Below, piece by piece: positions 1-11,999 of a DNA stretch of 64,000 nucleotides. Within the stretch, counting starts at the first letter, position 1, and each line of letters starts with the position of its first letter. Both the position numbers and the translations under genes were made by a program. The stretch covers positions 1,453,932 through 1,517,931 of the forward strand of contig JAJEKV010000083.1 of NCBI GenBank assembly GCA_021234155.1. Reading direction: 5' to 3'. Source of the stretch: Isoetes taiwanensis. Its lineage: Eukaryota; Streptophyta; Lycopodiopsida; Isoetales; Isoetaceae. The notes beneath the pieces are model-generated. The model was not told the DNA's origin. It ran no database searches and saw nothing but the letters and a program-made list of their open reading frames with translations.

Positions 1-59
1 TTCGTGTACTTCGTTCAGTTACGTATTGCTACTCCATGCGTCTTAGAATATGAATTTTG

Positions 60-1150
60 TCGGAGAATTTTCTTGAGGAAGCATTCCTGCGCAAGTATAG
101 ATTGAGTGTTGGGTGAGGTACCTTTATCTAAACCAAAATAATTTCCTTGGTCTCTTCCTCCATCTGGGAAGCTCTCCAAGTTAAGACTCCATCTCTCAGA
201 GCAATCCGGTATCAAGAGATGCGATTCCTTCCTCCTTGAGGGCCTGATGCATTAAAAGGGTTGAAGTTATCAAGCGCAGGTTTAGCCGGGTTCAATCCCC
301 AATATATTTAAAGGAACTCCAAATCACAGACCAGGGATGAAACCGAATAATGCCTTCTGGTAGTCCCACTTCCTCCATCCATTGGCACGCTTTCGATAAT
401 CTCCACTCAAGTTGGTATGAGCAATAATGCCTTCAGCGGCTGCTTGCACCTTCTTTTGGCCTCCTTAATGACCTTAGGTACTTTTATGCCAGCAATAACT
501 CTTTTTACGGATACATTCCGGTTAGGTTTTGCAAAAGCGGCCAATCTTAGTTCAGTTAGATGCGAGGCTATAACAAAATTCGCGCCCTTCCTTCTAACTT
601 AAGATCATTACTAGAACACGCTAGTCTGCGCGATTGAATGGAAATATGTTTACATTTGAATCCATCAAGGGATTACAACCATTGGCAATGTAATAATTAT
701 CGAACTTCGGTTGTGGTCGCCGAGGGTCCCATACCAAGCTGGTTAAGCGAGGGCTAAATCCATACGGATATGGTGATTTTGATGAGGGAATGCGGCTGTT
801 ATGGATCTATCATTTAACTCTATTCACGGGTAGTATATGGCAGTTTTTAGCGATATGGGTTACCTGGGTGAGCTTCGATCTTAGCAATAACAAGATCCGC
901 AGGCGACATACCATCGAGCATTGGAAGACTAGTGAGGATGGAACATTTGGATCTGTCGGGGAATAAGATACGGGGAGAAATACCATCAAGTCCAGGAAAT
1001 TTGTCCGTCTTGAATATCTAGATTTGTCCGAGGAATGGTGAGTGGCTCAATACCTAAGTCATTCTTGGAGGTAAAATTATTAACACTTTACGGATGCATG
1101 CAGCAATTAAAGCGGGGAAGATACCCGAGGAGGAGAAGTGTTGGCAAAGT
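60..1150 (+). pseudogene. Leucine-rich-repeat receptor-like gene relic
   Basis: Plant-type LRR repeats (LxxLxLSxNxxxGxIPxxxGxL) can be read on the plus strand in several frames. At 116-157 the reading is RYLYLNQNNFLGLF. At 417-440 it is MSNNAFSG. At 871-900 it is SFDLSNNKIR, and from 902 a one-base shift continues GDIPSSIGRLVRMEHLDLSG followed by NKIRGEIPSS to about 1015; another shift then gives LEYLDLSE. A GPIPSWLS piece is near 725-750. Such domains are normally extracellular ligand-binding regions of receptor-like kinases or receptor-like proteins. Stops and frameshifts separate almost every repeat, and no kinase or membrane segment is seen, so this is a dead fragment. The left end may continue outside the window. 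Confidence 0.65.
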
Positions 1151-1748
1151 TTAATGCATCAAGCTTGAAGCTAATGTGGGGCTATGGTACCTCTCGAAGC
1201 GTGCTGATCTATGTTGCTCTATGGCATTTTGCTTAATAAAGATGGAATCTCTGGCAAGATAATATTGTTGGCTAGCAAAATGCGCCACGGATAGATTACT
1301 CGGTTTTGTACAGGTGTGCTGGGTAACTTACCAATCAAATCTACAATATAATTTATGAATTACTCTAGTTTTATGGCTATTGTGCTAGGTGCCAACCAAA
1401 TCACCACAATATATTCTATTATTGTTAAAATAAAATTGCATTAATAAACAACGTGCATGAGACTTAAAGTCTTTAATAATATGATGCGGTGCTCGCGGCT
1501 TTATCAAACAAGTATGGCCAAATTTAATGGAGATCCTTGCTTGGAAATGGGGCATCCACCAAGGTCTTAGCTCCACCAATAGTCTCCTCCTTATTATGTA
1601 ATGTTCTTAAAGGCGTCATATAAAGTCTGCTGCCCATGATACGGAAACAAAATCACGCTATCCTAGATATATATAATGAAGTAATCTAATGCATGATGCA
1701 TGCCTTTCATCTGATCTAAGGGCAGGAGGCCAAAACTCCTTCGGTTTT

Positions 1749-1920
1749 TGTTGAACTTTACAGTTCTTAGGAAAACACAAGTGGAAAATATGAACCACAA
1801 AGAACAATTTATTATAATATATGTTGTTACCAATATATAGGCCCATAAAGGTCTAATCATGGAAAAGATTAGAAAGCTATAAGGAGCTCTACCGTTTTAT
1901 AACTTACCCCACCTAGCGAC
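1749..1920 (-). repeat. Left LTR of a decayed Ty1/copia element
   Basis: This stretch is a diverged direct repeat of 4330-4500. Both begin TGTTGAACTTTAC, share the block around GGCCCATAAAGGTCTAATC and end with AAGCTATAAGGAGCTC. A copia reverse transcriptase relic on the minus strand lies between the two, which makes LTRs the simplest reading. A piece resembling the far LTR end (AAATTGCATTAATAAACAAC) is displaced to about 1430-1452, so the left side is rearranged. Confidence 0.5.
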
Positions 1921-2100
1921 TTTAGTCTTTCACCAAATAAGATATAAGAAATATCGTGTCAAGAATGAAGACCAATCATTGCAACTCACAACTCATAGGT
2001 AATCTCCCCACCTGCAAATTTGATTCTTAAGCACTTTCGAGAGATGAAAAACCTTTGGTGGTCACAAAGGGAAGTCCGCGAGTATACAAATTTCTAATAT

Positions 2101-2731
2101 CTATTCTAGCGATTTGATAATAAACCTAAATCGCGAGGAATCTGTGCCAAATAGTGTCACCCATATAAAGCGCCAATCACATTGAGATTTCAAAACCTTT
2201 TGGTTTGATTCATGTATATCTTCACTAAATTCTCCGATGAAGCGGTTTGACATCCATTTGATGTACAGGAAGCAAATCAAAGCCCGGCGGGCGTCTGACA
2301 ATGCTCTCAAGTTTCCATACTTCCAATTTAAACGTAATGAAGAAGACATATCCTCTTTCACCATACATAGGATCGCACTAGTAGCTAAAGCTTCCTTGAT
2401 AACAAGATCTGTTTGTTGGGTTTCCGATGCCTTCATATGGTCACATCTAGTAGACCATCATGATCCTCATCCGGTGCCATCATACAAATCAAACTCATGT
2501 ACAAAATCATCTTCCACTTCAGGATTTACAAGCTCATTCCAAACATGAAGGGATGTAAGATGAACAACTTGAAGATGAGGAGGTCACAATATCCACATTG
2601 GATTTAGACTTTTGTTCCATATTAGGTAGCATACATTGAGCAACATTGATTATCATATGATTATGACACTCATCAACACCTATTATTTTCTGAGGGGTAT
2701 GCTTATAAGCTCCCAAAACTAAATTGCACAT
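2101..2731 (-). pseudogene. Ty1/copia reverse transcriptase relic
   Basis: Read on the minus strand, 2436 down to 2101 aligns by eye with the start of the copia reverse transcriptase domain (RVT_2). A 'KEDMSS' block replaces the usual 'EEMxSL', followed by a spaced W, an 'ARRAL' block in place of 'GRKAI', and a degenerate 'KARLVAKGF-TF-PV' region. The segment 2731-2534 is also open on the minus strand and would correspond to the serine-rich linker between integrase and reverse transcriptase. No YVDD catalytic box, RNase H or intact integrase is present. The relic sits between two LTR-like repeats (1749-1920 and 4330-4500) in consistent orientation. The match is weak and based on spacing of conserved residues. 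Confidence 0.45.
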
Positions 2732-2889
2732 TTACTTTAAGCATTGAAAGGAAAGTGATGTTAGCTAGGCACATACCTCACCGCGTTGGCGAAGGCGGTG
2801 GCCTTCCCAACAGCACATGCCTCTCCTGCGTTGCTTTTCCAACGGCACCTGCGCACATATTTGCTTCCCAATAGCACATGCCTCATATA

Positions 2890-2997
2890 CATCCATTGAT
2901 CGCGGTACTTCTCAATGATAGACCAATGGCAGTTTCTGTCGAGGTCATAATAACATATCCGTATATCTATTGATGCAATACTGCTCAATGATAGACC
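2890..2997. repeat. Short direct repeat pair
   Basis: Two about 38-bp units (near 2890-2929 and 2957-2997) share 'CTCAATGATAGACCA' and its left context. They lie inside the decayed copia internal region; no function is suggested. Confidence 0.5.
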
Positions 2998-3717
2998 ATC
3001 ATCATTCTATCAAAGATTATAGAATGCTAGATCAACAATTAGAGTTTATAGCATTTACATCCACTATCTGGATATCACGGCATGATCGTCCGGGCATAAG
3101 CTCAAAATAGAGTTTCCAATATTAATACTTCATGTAACACTTAATTAAATCATCAAGCGTGTGCAACATGACAATGTGCATCATATAATACCATTTCAAT
3201 CATCATGAAATATCTTCAAGCACTTGCAATGCTAAATATCCTATTGATAGGTTTAATACGCATGTTATGCAAGTTTTTATCAATCAAAAGCATGATTCCA
3301 ATGCATCTATAATGTAATCCATTTCACAATGCAATTGTAATTGAATTTTTGTTAGCCACTACTATGATCCTCTAACTTTTTAGTTTAGAACCTTACTAGT
3401 AGCTAGATACAAAAGTCAGCTGCAAAGCTGGCGACGATCAACAATTATGCAGAACTAAAACTCACTATAGCTGTTTCATGGCCAACAAGACTACAAAGCG
3501 AGTGAAACACCTATCAACTGCTGATTCAACAGATCTTTCTGGAAAAATTAAAAACTACAGTCGATCATCTAAAAAATTTCAGTTGAGCTCTAAAGAAAAA
3601 CGCTCCAACAATCATTAGTTACAAGCAAGAACCCTATGTAGAATACTCGGTATATATGTAAGGAGCAATATAACTTCATAAAGTTAAAAAGAAAAGGTTA
3701 AGTAAAAATTAGGTTTC

Positions 3718-3780
3718 AGCCGAATTCGAACCTGGGTCTCTAGGGTAACGGGGTATAACTTTACCCAACTAGTCTATCGA
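3718..3780 (-). other. tRNA-like relic (possible SINE head or degenerate tRNA)
   Basis: The minus strand carries a T-loop-like GGTTCGAATTC (a near B box) about 45 bases downstream of an A-box-like 'GACTAGTTGGGTAAAG'. Acceptor-stem pairing and a clear anticodon arm could not be found, so a functional tRNA is not supported. It could be a pol III promoter remnant of a tRNA-derived SINE or an old tRNA pseudogene. Confidence 0.3.
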
Positions 3781-4317
3781 TTACCTTCAAATCAAACGGC
3801 AAAAAGAGTTTAAAAGGTAGATCAGAAACTATTAACTGCGCAGAACAGGGCGGACTCATCAAATATGGCCGGAACTTAACATGGAAGCGGCGAAACTGGC
3901 CGGAATCAACAGAACTCAGGTCGGTTTATCAGGTATGATTCTTGGCAAGACATACAAAAGCTAGATTCAGAACCCATCCAGTCTGGAAACAAGAATTTGC
4001 GACTGCCATAGCAGCTCCATGTAAGCTTTCGGAAGAAAAAGAAAACAACTAGATCAAACCAAGAATGGATTAAGAGACGACTTCAAAGGTTTATAAGAAG
4101 AGTTAGAGCTTGTAGAGGCCGCTGGCTGCAAAGACACCACAATCCAGTGTCTACGGCCTCAAGCCTTCACTGATTGCTTAGTGATCGGCTCCAGTTACCT
4201 GGGTCTAGATAAACTAAAAAGAAAACACGCTAACAACAAACCGATAAACGTGGGATAGTCTTTTCTACTTGAGACACAGAAAATTTAAAACTACGAAAGG
4301 TGCTCCCTTGATCTAAT

Positions 4318-4500
4318 GCTCATTACCTATGTTGAACTTTACTAGTTTACTAGGAAAACACAAGTGAGAGAAATATGAACCACAGAAGAAGACACGTTTA
4401 TTGTATAAAATATGTTACAATATATAGGCCCATAAAGGTCTAATCATGGAAAAAGGTGAAAGCTATAAGGAGCTCTCGTTGCCTTTTTATAACAGTTTTT
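4318..4500 (-). repeat. Right LTR of decayed copia element with relic primer binding site
   Basis: Direct repeat partner of 1749-1920, starting TGTTGAAC at 4330. Immediately to its left (4318-4327) is GCTCATTACC, a damaged form of GCTCTGATACC. That is the complement of the initiator-tRNA-Met primer site expected just inside the 5' LTR of a minus-strand element. A TATA-like stretch lies in the middle of the repeat. Similarity may extend to about 4554. Confidence 0.5.
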
Positions 4501-4847
4501 GTTACAAAAAATGAATAGTCATATTCTCAAAATAAATTGCATCAGTAAACAACACTCTGAGAGTACAGTGACATTTAGTTAAGATATATAAACTTATAAT
4601 CCTGAATTAAAAAAAACAGCAAGTCATTCGTTTCATGGACATAAAACGAAGGTCTGTGTGTCATAAACGGTGCGACAAAATTCCTTACCTTGCAACAAAG
4701 ATATACATCTCATATTTTCAAGAAAAGGAAATAACTTAAGGAATCAACACATTGAATGGATGGCAACATAGTATATGCCTTATGAAAAGGTCTACAACCT
4801 ACTATGCTATGTTAGGAGTAAGATTGATTTGCAGAGTTGTCTGCAGT

Positions 4848-5110
4848 CACTACAAGGGCTAATGGGGGTTCGTAACGGATTGATTTGTAACGCATATTAA
4901 TTTAGCAACGAATTTAGGATTTGTCACACGGATAGAAAAACATTACTTTGTAAATCCGTGGCACACCTTGTATACTTGTAACGTGCTACTAAAATCTGTA
5001 TAGACTTGTTTGTAACGTGTAAGCAAGAATTGTAATGATACAACTAAATCCGTAGGAACGGCATTAAAGTTTGTAACGCTACATAGTCTCATTTGTAACG
5101 TGACAAATAA
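4848..5110 (+). mobile_element. CACTA-type DNA transposon terminus (left)
   Basis: The sequence begins CACTACAAGGGC at 4848, the canonical start of En/Spm (CACTA) elements. It is followed within 260 bases by at least five copies of a subterminal motif close to TTTGTAACG, as expected for transposase-binding subterminal repeats. The preceding trinucleotide is AGT. The most likely opposite end is at 14340-14655. No transposase (TNPA/TNPD) homology was found inside. Confidence 0.5.
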
Positions 5111-5556
5111 TATTTTGTACATGTTATAAAGATTTTTAGTAAATATAGCCATTGGAAACTTCTTAAGTTATTTGAGTCTTTCTAGGCGACATTTGAGCCC
5201 CTTCTAGGCTTTCTAGGATTGAGCTTCCTTAGGCTATGGATGATTTATTTGTAGATTTGCCCGCAATCAATAGGAGAAGAAGATTAAAAGAGTTTTATTG
5301 AGTAAGGTGTATGCTAGATCCTGCAATATCAATGAGCTTCTAGGAGGACACAGTTGATGAGTTTATATATTGATGCATCTTGTGGCCAATGATAATCGCA
5401 TTGTCTACTATCACTTCATTGAGCCGCATCTTGTCATTTGTACCTATTGGAAAGCTCCTGAGAACTTTTGTAGTCGTTTTGGTATACCTTTACAATTCAT
5501 AGCTCCACCAGAGGGATGGTAGGCTAGTAATCCACCCTATTTGGTTGATATGAGTT

Positions 5557-5598
5557 TATCTATCTATCTATCTATCTATCTATTCATTCATTCATCTA

Positions 5599-5665
<67 letters not shown>

Positions 5666-5740
5666 TCATCTATCTATCTATCTAGCTCATCTATCTATCT
5701 ATCTATCTATCTATCTATATTCATTCATCTATCTATCTAT
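5557..5740. repeat. (ATCT)n tetranucleotide microsatellite
   Basis: About 184 bases of almost pure TATC repeats with a few ATTC and AGCTC interruptions. The apparent 77-residue open frame through it is an artefact of the repeat. Confidence 0.95.
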
Positions 5741-8700
5741 GCATCAAACTATTGGTTTAAATATTATTTCTTAGTTTGTATCATAAAATATCTATTGGTA
5801 TTCTAACAGGTATTTTAAATACAACAAAACTACAATTACTTTTTTTCTAAGGAGTTTGAGGCCAGAGGTTGATAATATTAGATTCAAAGACAGAAATTTT
5901 GTTATAGATCCGCAAGAAGTTTATGGATGTTTTTAGTGAACAGAACCATGCTATAGGGTTGTGATATGTTCTATCTAGTTATGCTGCCCTATGAGATTGA
6001 GAAATTAATAAGCATATGTCCCAGTAAGATTGTCCGCTATTGGTCCATTAACAGCTTAGGTGAGAATCACCTACAATGCCGATATATAGTAAAACAAACC
6101 ACCCATTCCAAGTGTGTCTGAAGAGGGTTATTCACGCTTCAAGATGTTCAAGTTCGCTTTCGTACGCTATTCCTTTTCGATGATCTATGGAGGCCTAGAA
6201 TATAATGGTTAGGCGGGAGGCCTTAACTTATTATTCTTTTCTACGATGGTTTATGGCTGCACAATGCATGCCATGGAGACTATTAGGTTGACCGTGATGG
6301 CAGGATACAAGAGAAATGGTCGCAAGGAAGAAACATGGCAATATAGCAGGCTACATGCTGTGGTAGTAAGGAAGAGTCAATCACTGTATATTTGGAGGAA
6401 AGAAGTAATGATCGGATTATAAGCATGACTATGATCGCGAGTATGATTATTCCAGTTGTACCTCGCCACCATTAACAAATTTCATATATGCATGAAATCT
6501 TATAATGATTGACTAAATGAATTGGTAATAGTCCATCACTAAAACAATTCGAGCGTTCATTTTTGCCCCTAAAGGTTGAATCTGCAACAATGGAGGATCC
6601 TCATGGTTGATGAGACATCTTCTAAACCAAATCTAAGGAGCAAAAGTTTTATTAAAGGTCTTAATGTGGACCATGCATGACTATCCCGCCTTAGTATTAC
6701 GCGTAATACAGTATGCATTTTTCTTTGTTTCCTTGGAGAATGATTTGTAATTCACCGTTATATTTGTAGCATACAAACAAAGGAATATGTTTAAAAGTGC
6801 TGTGGTGGCCAAATTACCAAGATACTATAGCCCATGAAAAGACAATATATGAGGGCCATGAGAATTTTTATTTATGGATCATCCACTTTGAAAAGGGGCA
6901 CACCGGAAACTTGTATTCCAAAGTGCATGACTACCTAAAGGATTGGCAAATTGAATGGGACGCAGGACAAGGCATGAGGAGGCTGAAGATGCATGATTTA
7001 TATGAAGACCTGGACCACATTGTGATTAAGCCTCCTGCTGGTAAGGCGAAACGTCTTTCCATACTCTTATGAGCCAATGACATTGGTCAGAGTTGAAGAG
7101 CATATCTCTCCGGATCCTATACATCATAAAAAATGTTCTATCTGGATATGGAAGCTATTATATAAGAGCAGATACACTTGGTGTGCTCGAAGATGATTGC
7201 TTTATGTGTACTCCGTCAGCACGCTATCTGAAGACCCAAAATCTCGCCCACCAAGGGGTTATGAGTAGTCATGACATACGACAGCGAGAACTATTAAGAA
7301 AGTGAGGATAACCGGTGTATTGCTCGCCATTTCAAAGGTAAGCATGTGCTGATGGTAAGTTAGCGGTGACTCAAGTCCCATGACTACCACAAGTTATGGT
7401 AAGTTATTGTTAGACAATTTGAAAGTGAAGACTTTGATAGATAATTGCCAAACCCGAGGAGCATGTGTGAGGGGTGTGGTTTGTCAAGATTGCAGTAAGT
7501 TTGTCAGATAACATATCTTAATAACGTGGATAAAGAGGCAATGATGTTTCTACAACCCAACAAGGCTTGAATAGGTTATATAGCAAAGGCACACTACAAA
7601 TCCAAAACCCGAGCTTAAAGTGAATAAACTGTATAGTACGTAATGAATAATGCATGTCCAAATGGGTGCAAAAGTACAATGACTTAAAGTAAGCTTAGAG
7701 GATTAGATCGAAATTATTTCGGCAACACCACGCCACATATCCTGAGACTACCAGATCATGTGTTCAAGACCATCTTTTAAACACAATCGGCTTTCCAACA
7801 AGAGATGAAGTTGGTCTGACCTGGACACGAGAGGCGATTGCATAATTTCCAAGATAAGTAAGATAGTTTATTGTTAAAGATATTTATAAAGAATGACTTA
7901 ACTTGGTTTCTAATATGTACAATGGACATTGGTAATGAGCCGCATTTCGCAAGCAAAAGGATGAAGTTTTGTGTCACCTTAATCGTGGAGTTATGTCTAC
8001 TTATAGTTGAAAGGCGTGCAAGTGCAAAAAGACAAGAATATGATTGAGCTGACATTGGAGTAGTGGGAAAGGATCTTTGACTTTAAGAATTTTACTAAAA
8101 GTCTTGTTTCGAATTAGATGGTATGATGCACAACTCCGAGGCAAAGCTGCCACATTTCAATAAGGTCCCAATGGGTTTAGTACCGCCAATTCAAGCCATG
8201 ATCTTAAGACAAATAAACCCTTATTTTTCCAAGGTATGAAGTGAACAAGTATACCCACATCCCAAGCATTCCAATGATCGAGATTGGCTATATGTGATGG
8301 GCGTCAATCCAATGCACAACAAAGATTATGAAGCAGCTATTGAACCACCTTCTATTATAGATGATCACACCATGTATAGAGGATGAGAGTGGACGCCCCT
8401 GGTGGCCGAGGTAGAAGGCATGGTGTGGAAGAAATAACAAAATGAAGAGGATGACAAAAGGTGAGGACATGAATAATGGTGGGCATTTGTTTGGATATTG
8501 ATAGAATGATGGCACTCTAGGAGCAAGAAATTTGTATTGGTCAAGATTTATATGTAAATCCGTAAAAAATGTCGCAATATCATGAAAATGATACGTAGAA
8601 GACGATGATTGATCTCTACAAGAACAGGTGGTAAATAGGCCATATTTGTTATTTGACAAAATATTTGACAACATTCTTTCTTATTATATACTTTTCTAAA

Positions 8701-10722
8701 TACTAATACTTTACTAAAGGATTGTTGGCTCAACATTTATATTAAAGTAGTTGTAGGGTAACTTTTAGGATTCTATATATTTATATAATGTAAATTTAGG
8801 GCAACATTTAGGATTAGTACTGTGGGTAAGAATAGCTTTTATATGTAGACATGCAAAGAAGATGAGCACACTTAAATTAGGGTGGCACCTATATAGCTAG
8901 GGCTACCTATAGACCCCATGATCCTCAAAAGACTCTAAAACAAACAATCTTTTACACTTATACAAAAATGCATGCATAAGTTATAATGTGAAAAAATATC
9001 AATGTTTGATATTTGGGAGTGACACTTGTTCAGGGTTAGATAGTTGCTAAAATTTAATCATGGGAAGAACTTAGTAGACATAACTATGTTCCTTATCACT
9101 TCAAGTCATTTTTATGGATACAAACTCTTTGTAAAATTCATGTGTAGTGATCCACCCAATCTATAGACCAAGAGCATGTGTTTCATAAATGGAATCTTGC
9201 CACTTAAGTATAGGATCTATGGGATGTCCACATTTCAAAGATCATAGGCACCAATGAGCAAAATGTGTTCCTACAATGTTATGGGTAGCTAAAAATAACA
9301 CCATGCTTTGGAGATGCACCTTGATGGCACATACTTTTCATATGAAGCGTGATACGTTATAGCATCTACTCAATTAGGGTGATTTGCACAAAGATACCAC
9401 CAACTTTAGACTGTAGATAGAGGCCCACCGCTTTTTTAAGCCAAAGTGCTGAATGCTACTAAGGAATGACGTGAAAGATGACGTTGAAAGTTGAGCATTT
9501 TAAACCTTGAAAGGGACATACCCCAATTTCGAGCCGTCAATAGAAAAAATACAATGCATTGTAACTATTCGGATAATCCCCTTTGATAACTACGCCATCA
9601 TTTCTCTTATATCCCAGCATGGCATCGCATTTCTTGGAGATGCGTATAAAGGAACCTAACCGGACGCATAAATTGTTTCCAGAGATAATAACACCTTTTA
9701 GAAAATATTTATACAATTTTAGTTAAACCATGGGATATATATAATATTTAGACCAATTCAATTCAACACATAAAGGCTAAATATTTTAATTAATATCTTG
9801 TGACAGCCAGTATGGTGAATCGTCATTAAACATAATCCCAATTTTGTAATGTAAACTGGCGGCCACAAATAATCCAAAATTAATTCAATCTTTTCTTGAT
9901 TCTCATGCTGGATCAATCTGTTTGGCAAGTGGGCCCCATCTTGCTTGTTCAGAAGTCGCTTCTAATCTTTATTCCAGGTATTTTATCCCTTACATCTAAT
10001 GTACTGATGCATCACGATTCAGCCTCCAAAAAATTTTCAGGAAAATTTGATGAAACCGGCCGGCTATATGCAGAAATGTAGGTTTAAAAGAAACCCAAGT
10101 ATCGGCTCACGCCTTTGATTAGTATTTTTGTCGTCGTTCACGTTGAGGATGTAAACAACCCGTATGTAATTCTTTATATGGCCTAAGATAATGCAAGTAA
10201 TATTTATCCGGAGATGGCAACTAAATGTTTAAAGTAGCCAAGACTTGACAACGTGAAATATTTATGGCATCGCTAATTTAGAGCAAGAGAAATAACTACA
10301 AAATGGAAAGATATAATGCGCCTTTTATTTATATACTCTATTATCTGAATATACCATTTGAAATCTTGGCAAAATGAATTTCAAAACATAGTTTCTTAGT
10401 TCTTCTACGTGATGTTGCTGGTACTTTTCTCGAGGCCGTTCAAGAACCTCGTGAGATGCCCATCTTCACATTTTAAATGGGTGGAATATCTCCATACATG
10501 GGCAAGAAAGTGATCAATCTTTAAGGCAAATGCATATGGAGGTCTCATGCTACTTATTTCTTTCTTCAGAAGAAGGTTTACTTCAAGGATTCGTGTTTTG
10601 CTGCATAGATGCTTATTTTTTGTGCAAAGGGCTTTTCCGTGATCTGCGCTTTTTGTTGTATCTATGTGTAGCCTGCAAGAAACAATGGCTAATGCACATT
10701 AATTTGCTGCGTCCACCTGCAG
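5741..10722. other. AT-rich stretch without supported genes
   Basis: Both strands were read. Short open frames occur, the longest coding-like ones at 6797-7072 (plus, 91 codons) and 8288-8674 (minus, 128 codons), but neither resembles a family that I recognise and neither has clear splice or start context. If the CACTA boundaries at 4848 and 14655 are right, this is internal sequence of that element. Confidence 0.5.
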
Positions 10723-10805
10723 GAATTGGGAGCACCTCGCGGACTATGTTGGTGCTGACAGTAAAGTGAAGCTTAGCCACGACAATTGGAATAGATTTCA
10801 CAGTG
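10723..10805 (+). pseudogene. Exon-like fragment 1 (unrecognised protein)
   Basis: A CACCTGCAG acceptor is followed by 83 open bases and a GTAAGG donor. The exon reads one base, then 27 codons beginning NWEHLADYVGADSKVKLSHD, then one base. The composition (charged, tryptophan-spaced) and both splice signals look like a genuine internal exon. I do not recognise the family. It may be a host gene fragment captured by the surrounding CACTA candidate, or the remains of a resident gene together with the blocks at 11380-11501, 11665-11750 and 11878-11979. Confidence 0.4.
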
Positions 10806-11379
10806 GTAAGGCGCCTCTACTAAATACCATTTTATCATAAAGTCTTGAGCTTCAACTCTATTTTATGGAGCGTAGTTTTACTGGCACCGCGACTACATTT
10901 GCAGCAGAACAACCTTTGATGCTGCATTGATATAAACTAAGTGTGGAGCACATATTAGATTTTTGGAACCTGCACTCGCTAAGAAATTGGAATCAACATC
11001 AATATTTACATTTTATCATGCATTCCATGTCTTCACGAACGCCTAACATTGAAGGCCGACGAATGGAACACTTTCTTATTTAACCTCTTTATATTTAAAT
11101 TGCCTTAACTAGGCCAACCAAGGGGTAATGTGAGCATATTACATTATCGTCTCCAAATGCAGTGGAAAAATAAATATTGTTTGCCGGGAAAACTGCTCTG
11201 CTTTGTCGTATTTCTCTCAATCGCTCATCCAAGATATTGATACTCTTCATTCCCAGGCTTTAGAAGTAATTTCTTGAGCACGCTCATAAGATAATGCACT
11301 TTGCCGCAATTTCACTTAATCTGGGAGGTTCAATGCTTTTGAGCATGACTTTCACCTCACTTAAAACTCCTACAAGGTT

Positions 11380-11501
11380 TCATAAGACATGTATGCAATT
11401 TGCTAGGAGATTTTTATTCGAAGATATTGTACCCCAAAGCAAAAGATACCAAAATGACTGGACGCTATTCGAAGTAGTCAGCACAGCAATCTCCTTCCAA
11501 G
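11380..11501 (+). pseudogene. Exon-like fragment 2 (unrecognised protein)
   Basis: An open stretch reads RFHKTCMQFARRFLFEDIVP and continues about 20 codons to a CAAG/GTATGT donor after 11501. The acceptor is uncertain: the nearest AG in frame does not give a phase that fits fragment 1, so an exon may be missing or decayed between them. Confidence 0.3.
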
Positions 11502-11664
11502 GTATGTTTCCAAGTTTCAGATTTAACGTTTTAATTATTATGTTTGAATCTTTTAGCACTGATTTCTCAGATTTTCCAAAGGTCAAGATTAATATGCTTC
11601 TGAATCTTTTAGCGCATATTGCCGTTATTTCTAGGGGTAAATATTGTGCTTAGTTGTGTTCTAG

Positions 11665-11750
11665 GTTGCCTTGGAGGGGTATGGTGCAGTGGAAGTATGG
11701 TTATCAATTTCAAGTTTCCATTTGCCATTCCAAAATGGTCTCAAGAAGAT
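11665..11750 (+). pseudogene. Exon-like fragment 3 (unrecognised protein)
   Basis: The sequence follows a TTCTAG acceptor. The donor at 11501 leaves one base, which fits a two-base start here. That frame stays open only to about 11757 before a TGA. The alternative frame (VALEGYGAVEVW) is also coding-like. Right boundary not resolved. Confidence 0.25.
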
Positions 11751-11877
11751 ACTTGATACAAGTCAACTTTTCCAAAACCATTACAGAAAAGGTGCTTGTG
11801 TTTGGAATCCATTAACTTGTTTCCAAATGCTTCGTTCATGGTTATGCAGTCCTAAACTCAGCTTTTCCATTTTGCAG

Positions 11878-11979
11878 GTGCCATTCGACATCACCAATAT
11901 GTATGAGAAGTGGCTTCCACCAAGCTTTATATATATGCGAAATTCATTAATGCGGGACACATTTAGAGTTGATGTATAA
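11878..11979 (+). pseudogene. Exon-like fragment 4, terminal exon with stop
   Basis: A pyrimidine-rich TTTTGCAG acceptor precedes 33 codons starting VPFDITNMYEKWLPPSFIYM and ending in a TAA at 11977-11979. The amphipathic, aromatic-rich composition and exact acceptor suggest a real last exon. The family is not recognised. In order and strand it completes the series begun at 10723. Confidence 0.35.
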
Positions 11980-11999
11980 GTTGGAGGTTCTTCGCCCAT

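Noticed and set aside
2237-2548. Plus-strand 103-codon frame
   Set aside because: Antisense of the copia RT relic, without its own motifs.
3718-3780. Functional tRNA gene on the minus strand
   Set aside because: Only A- and B-box-like blocks are recognisable; acceptor and anticodon stems do not pair.
5541-5774. 77-codon SIYLSIYL frame
   Set aside because: Translation of the (ATCT)n microsatellite.
8288-8674. 128-codon minus-strand frame
   Set aside because: Composition is rich in His, Phe and Ile without motifs, no recognisable homology, and it lies in AT-rich presumed transposon interior.
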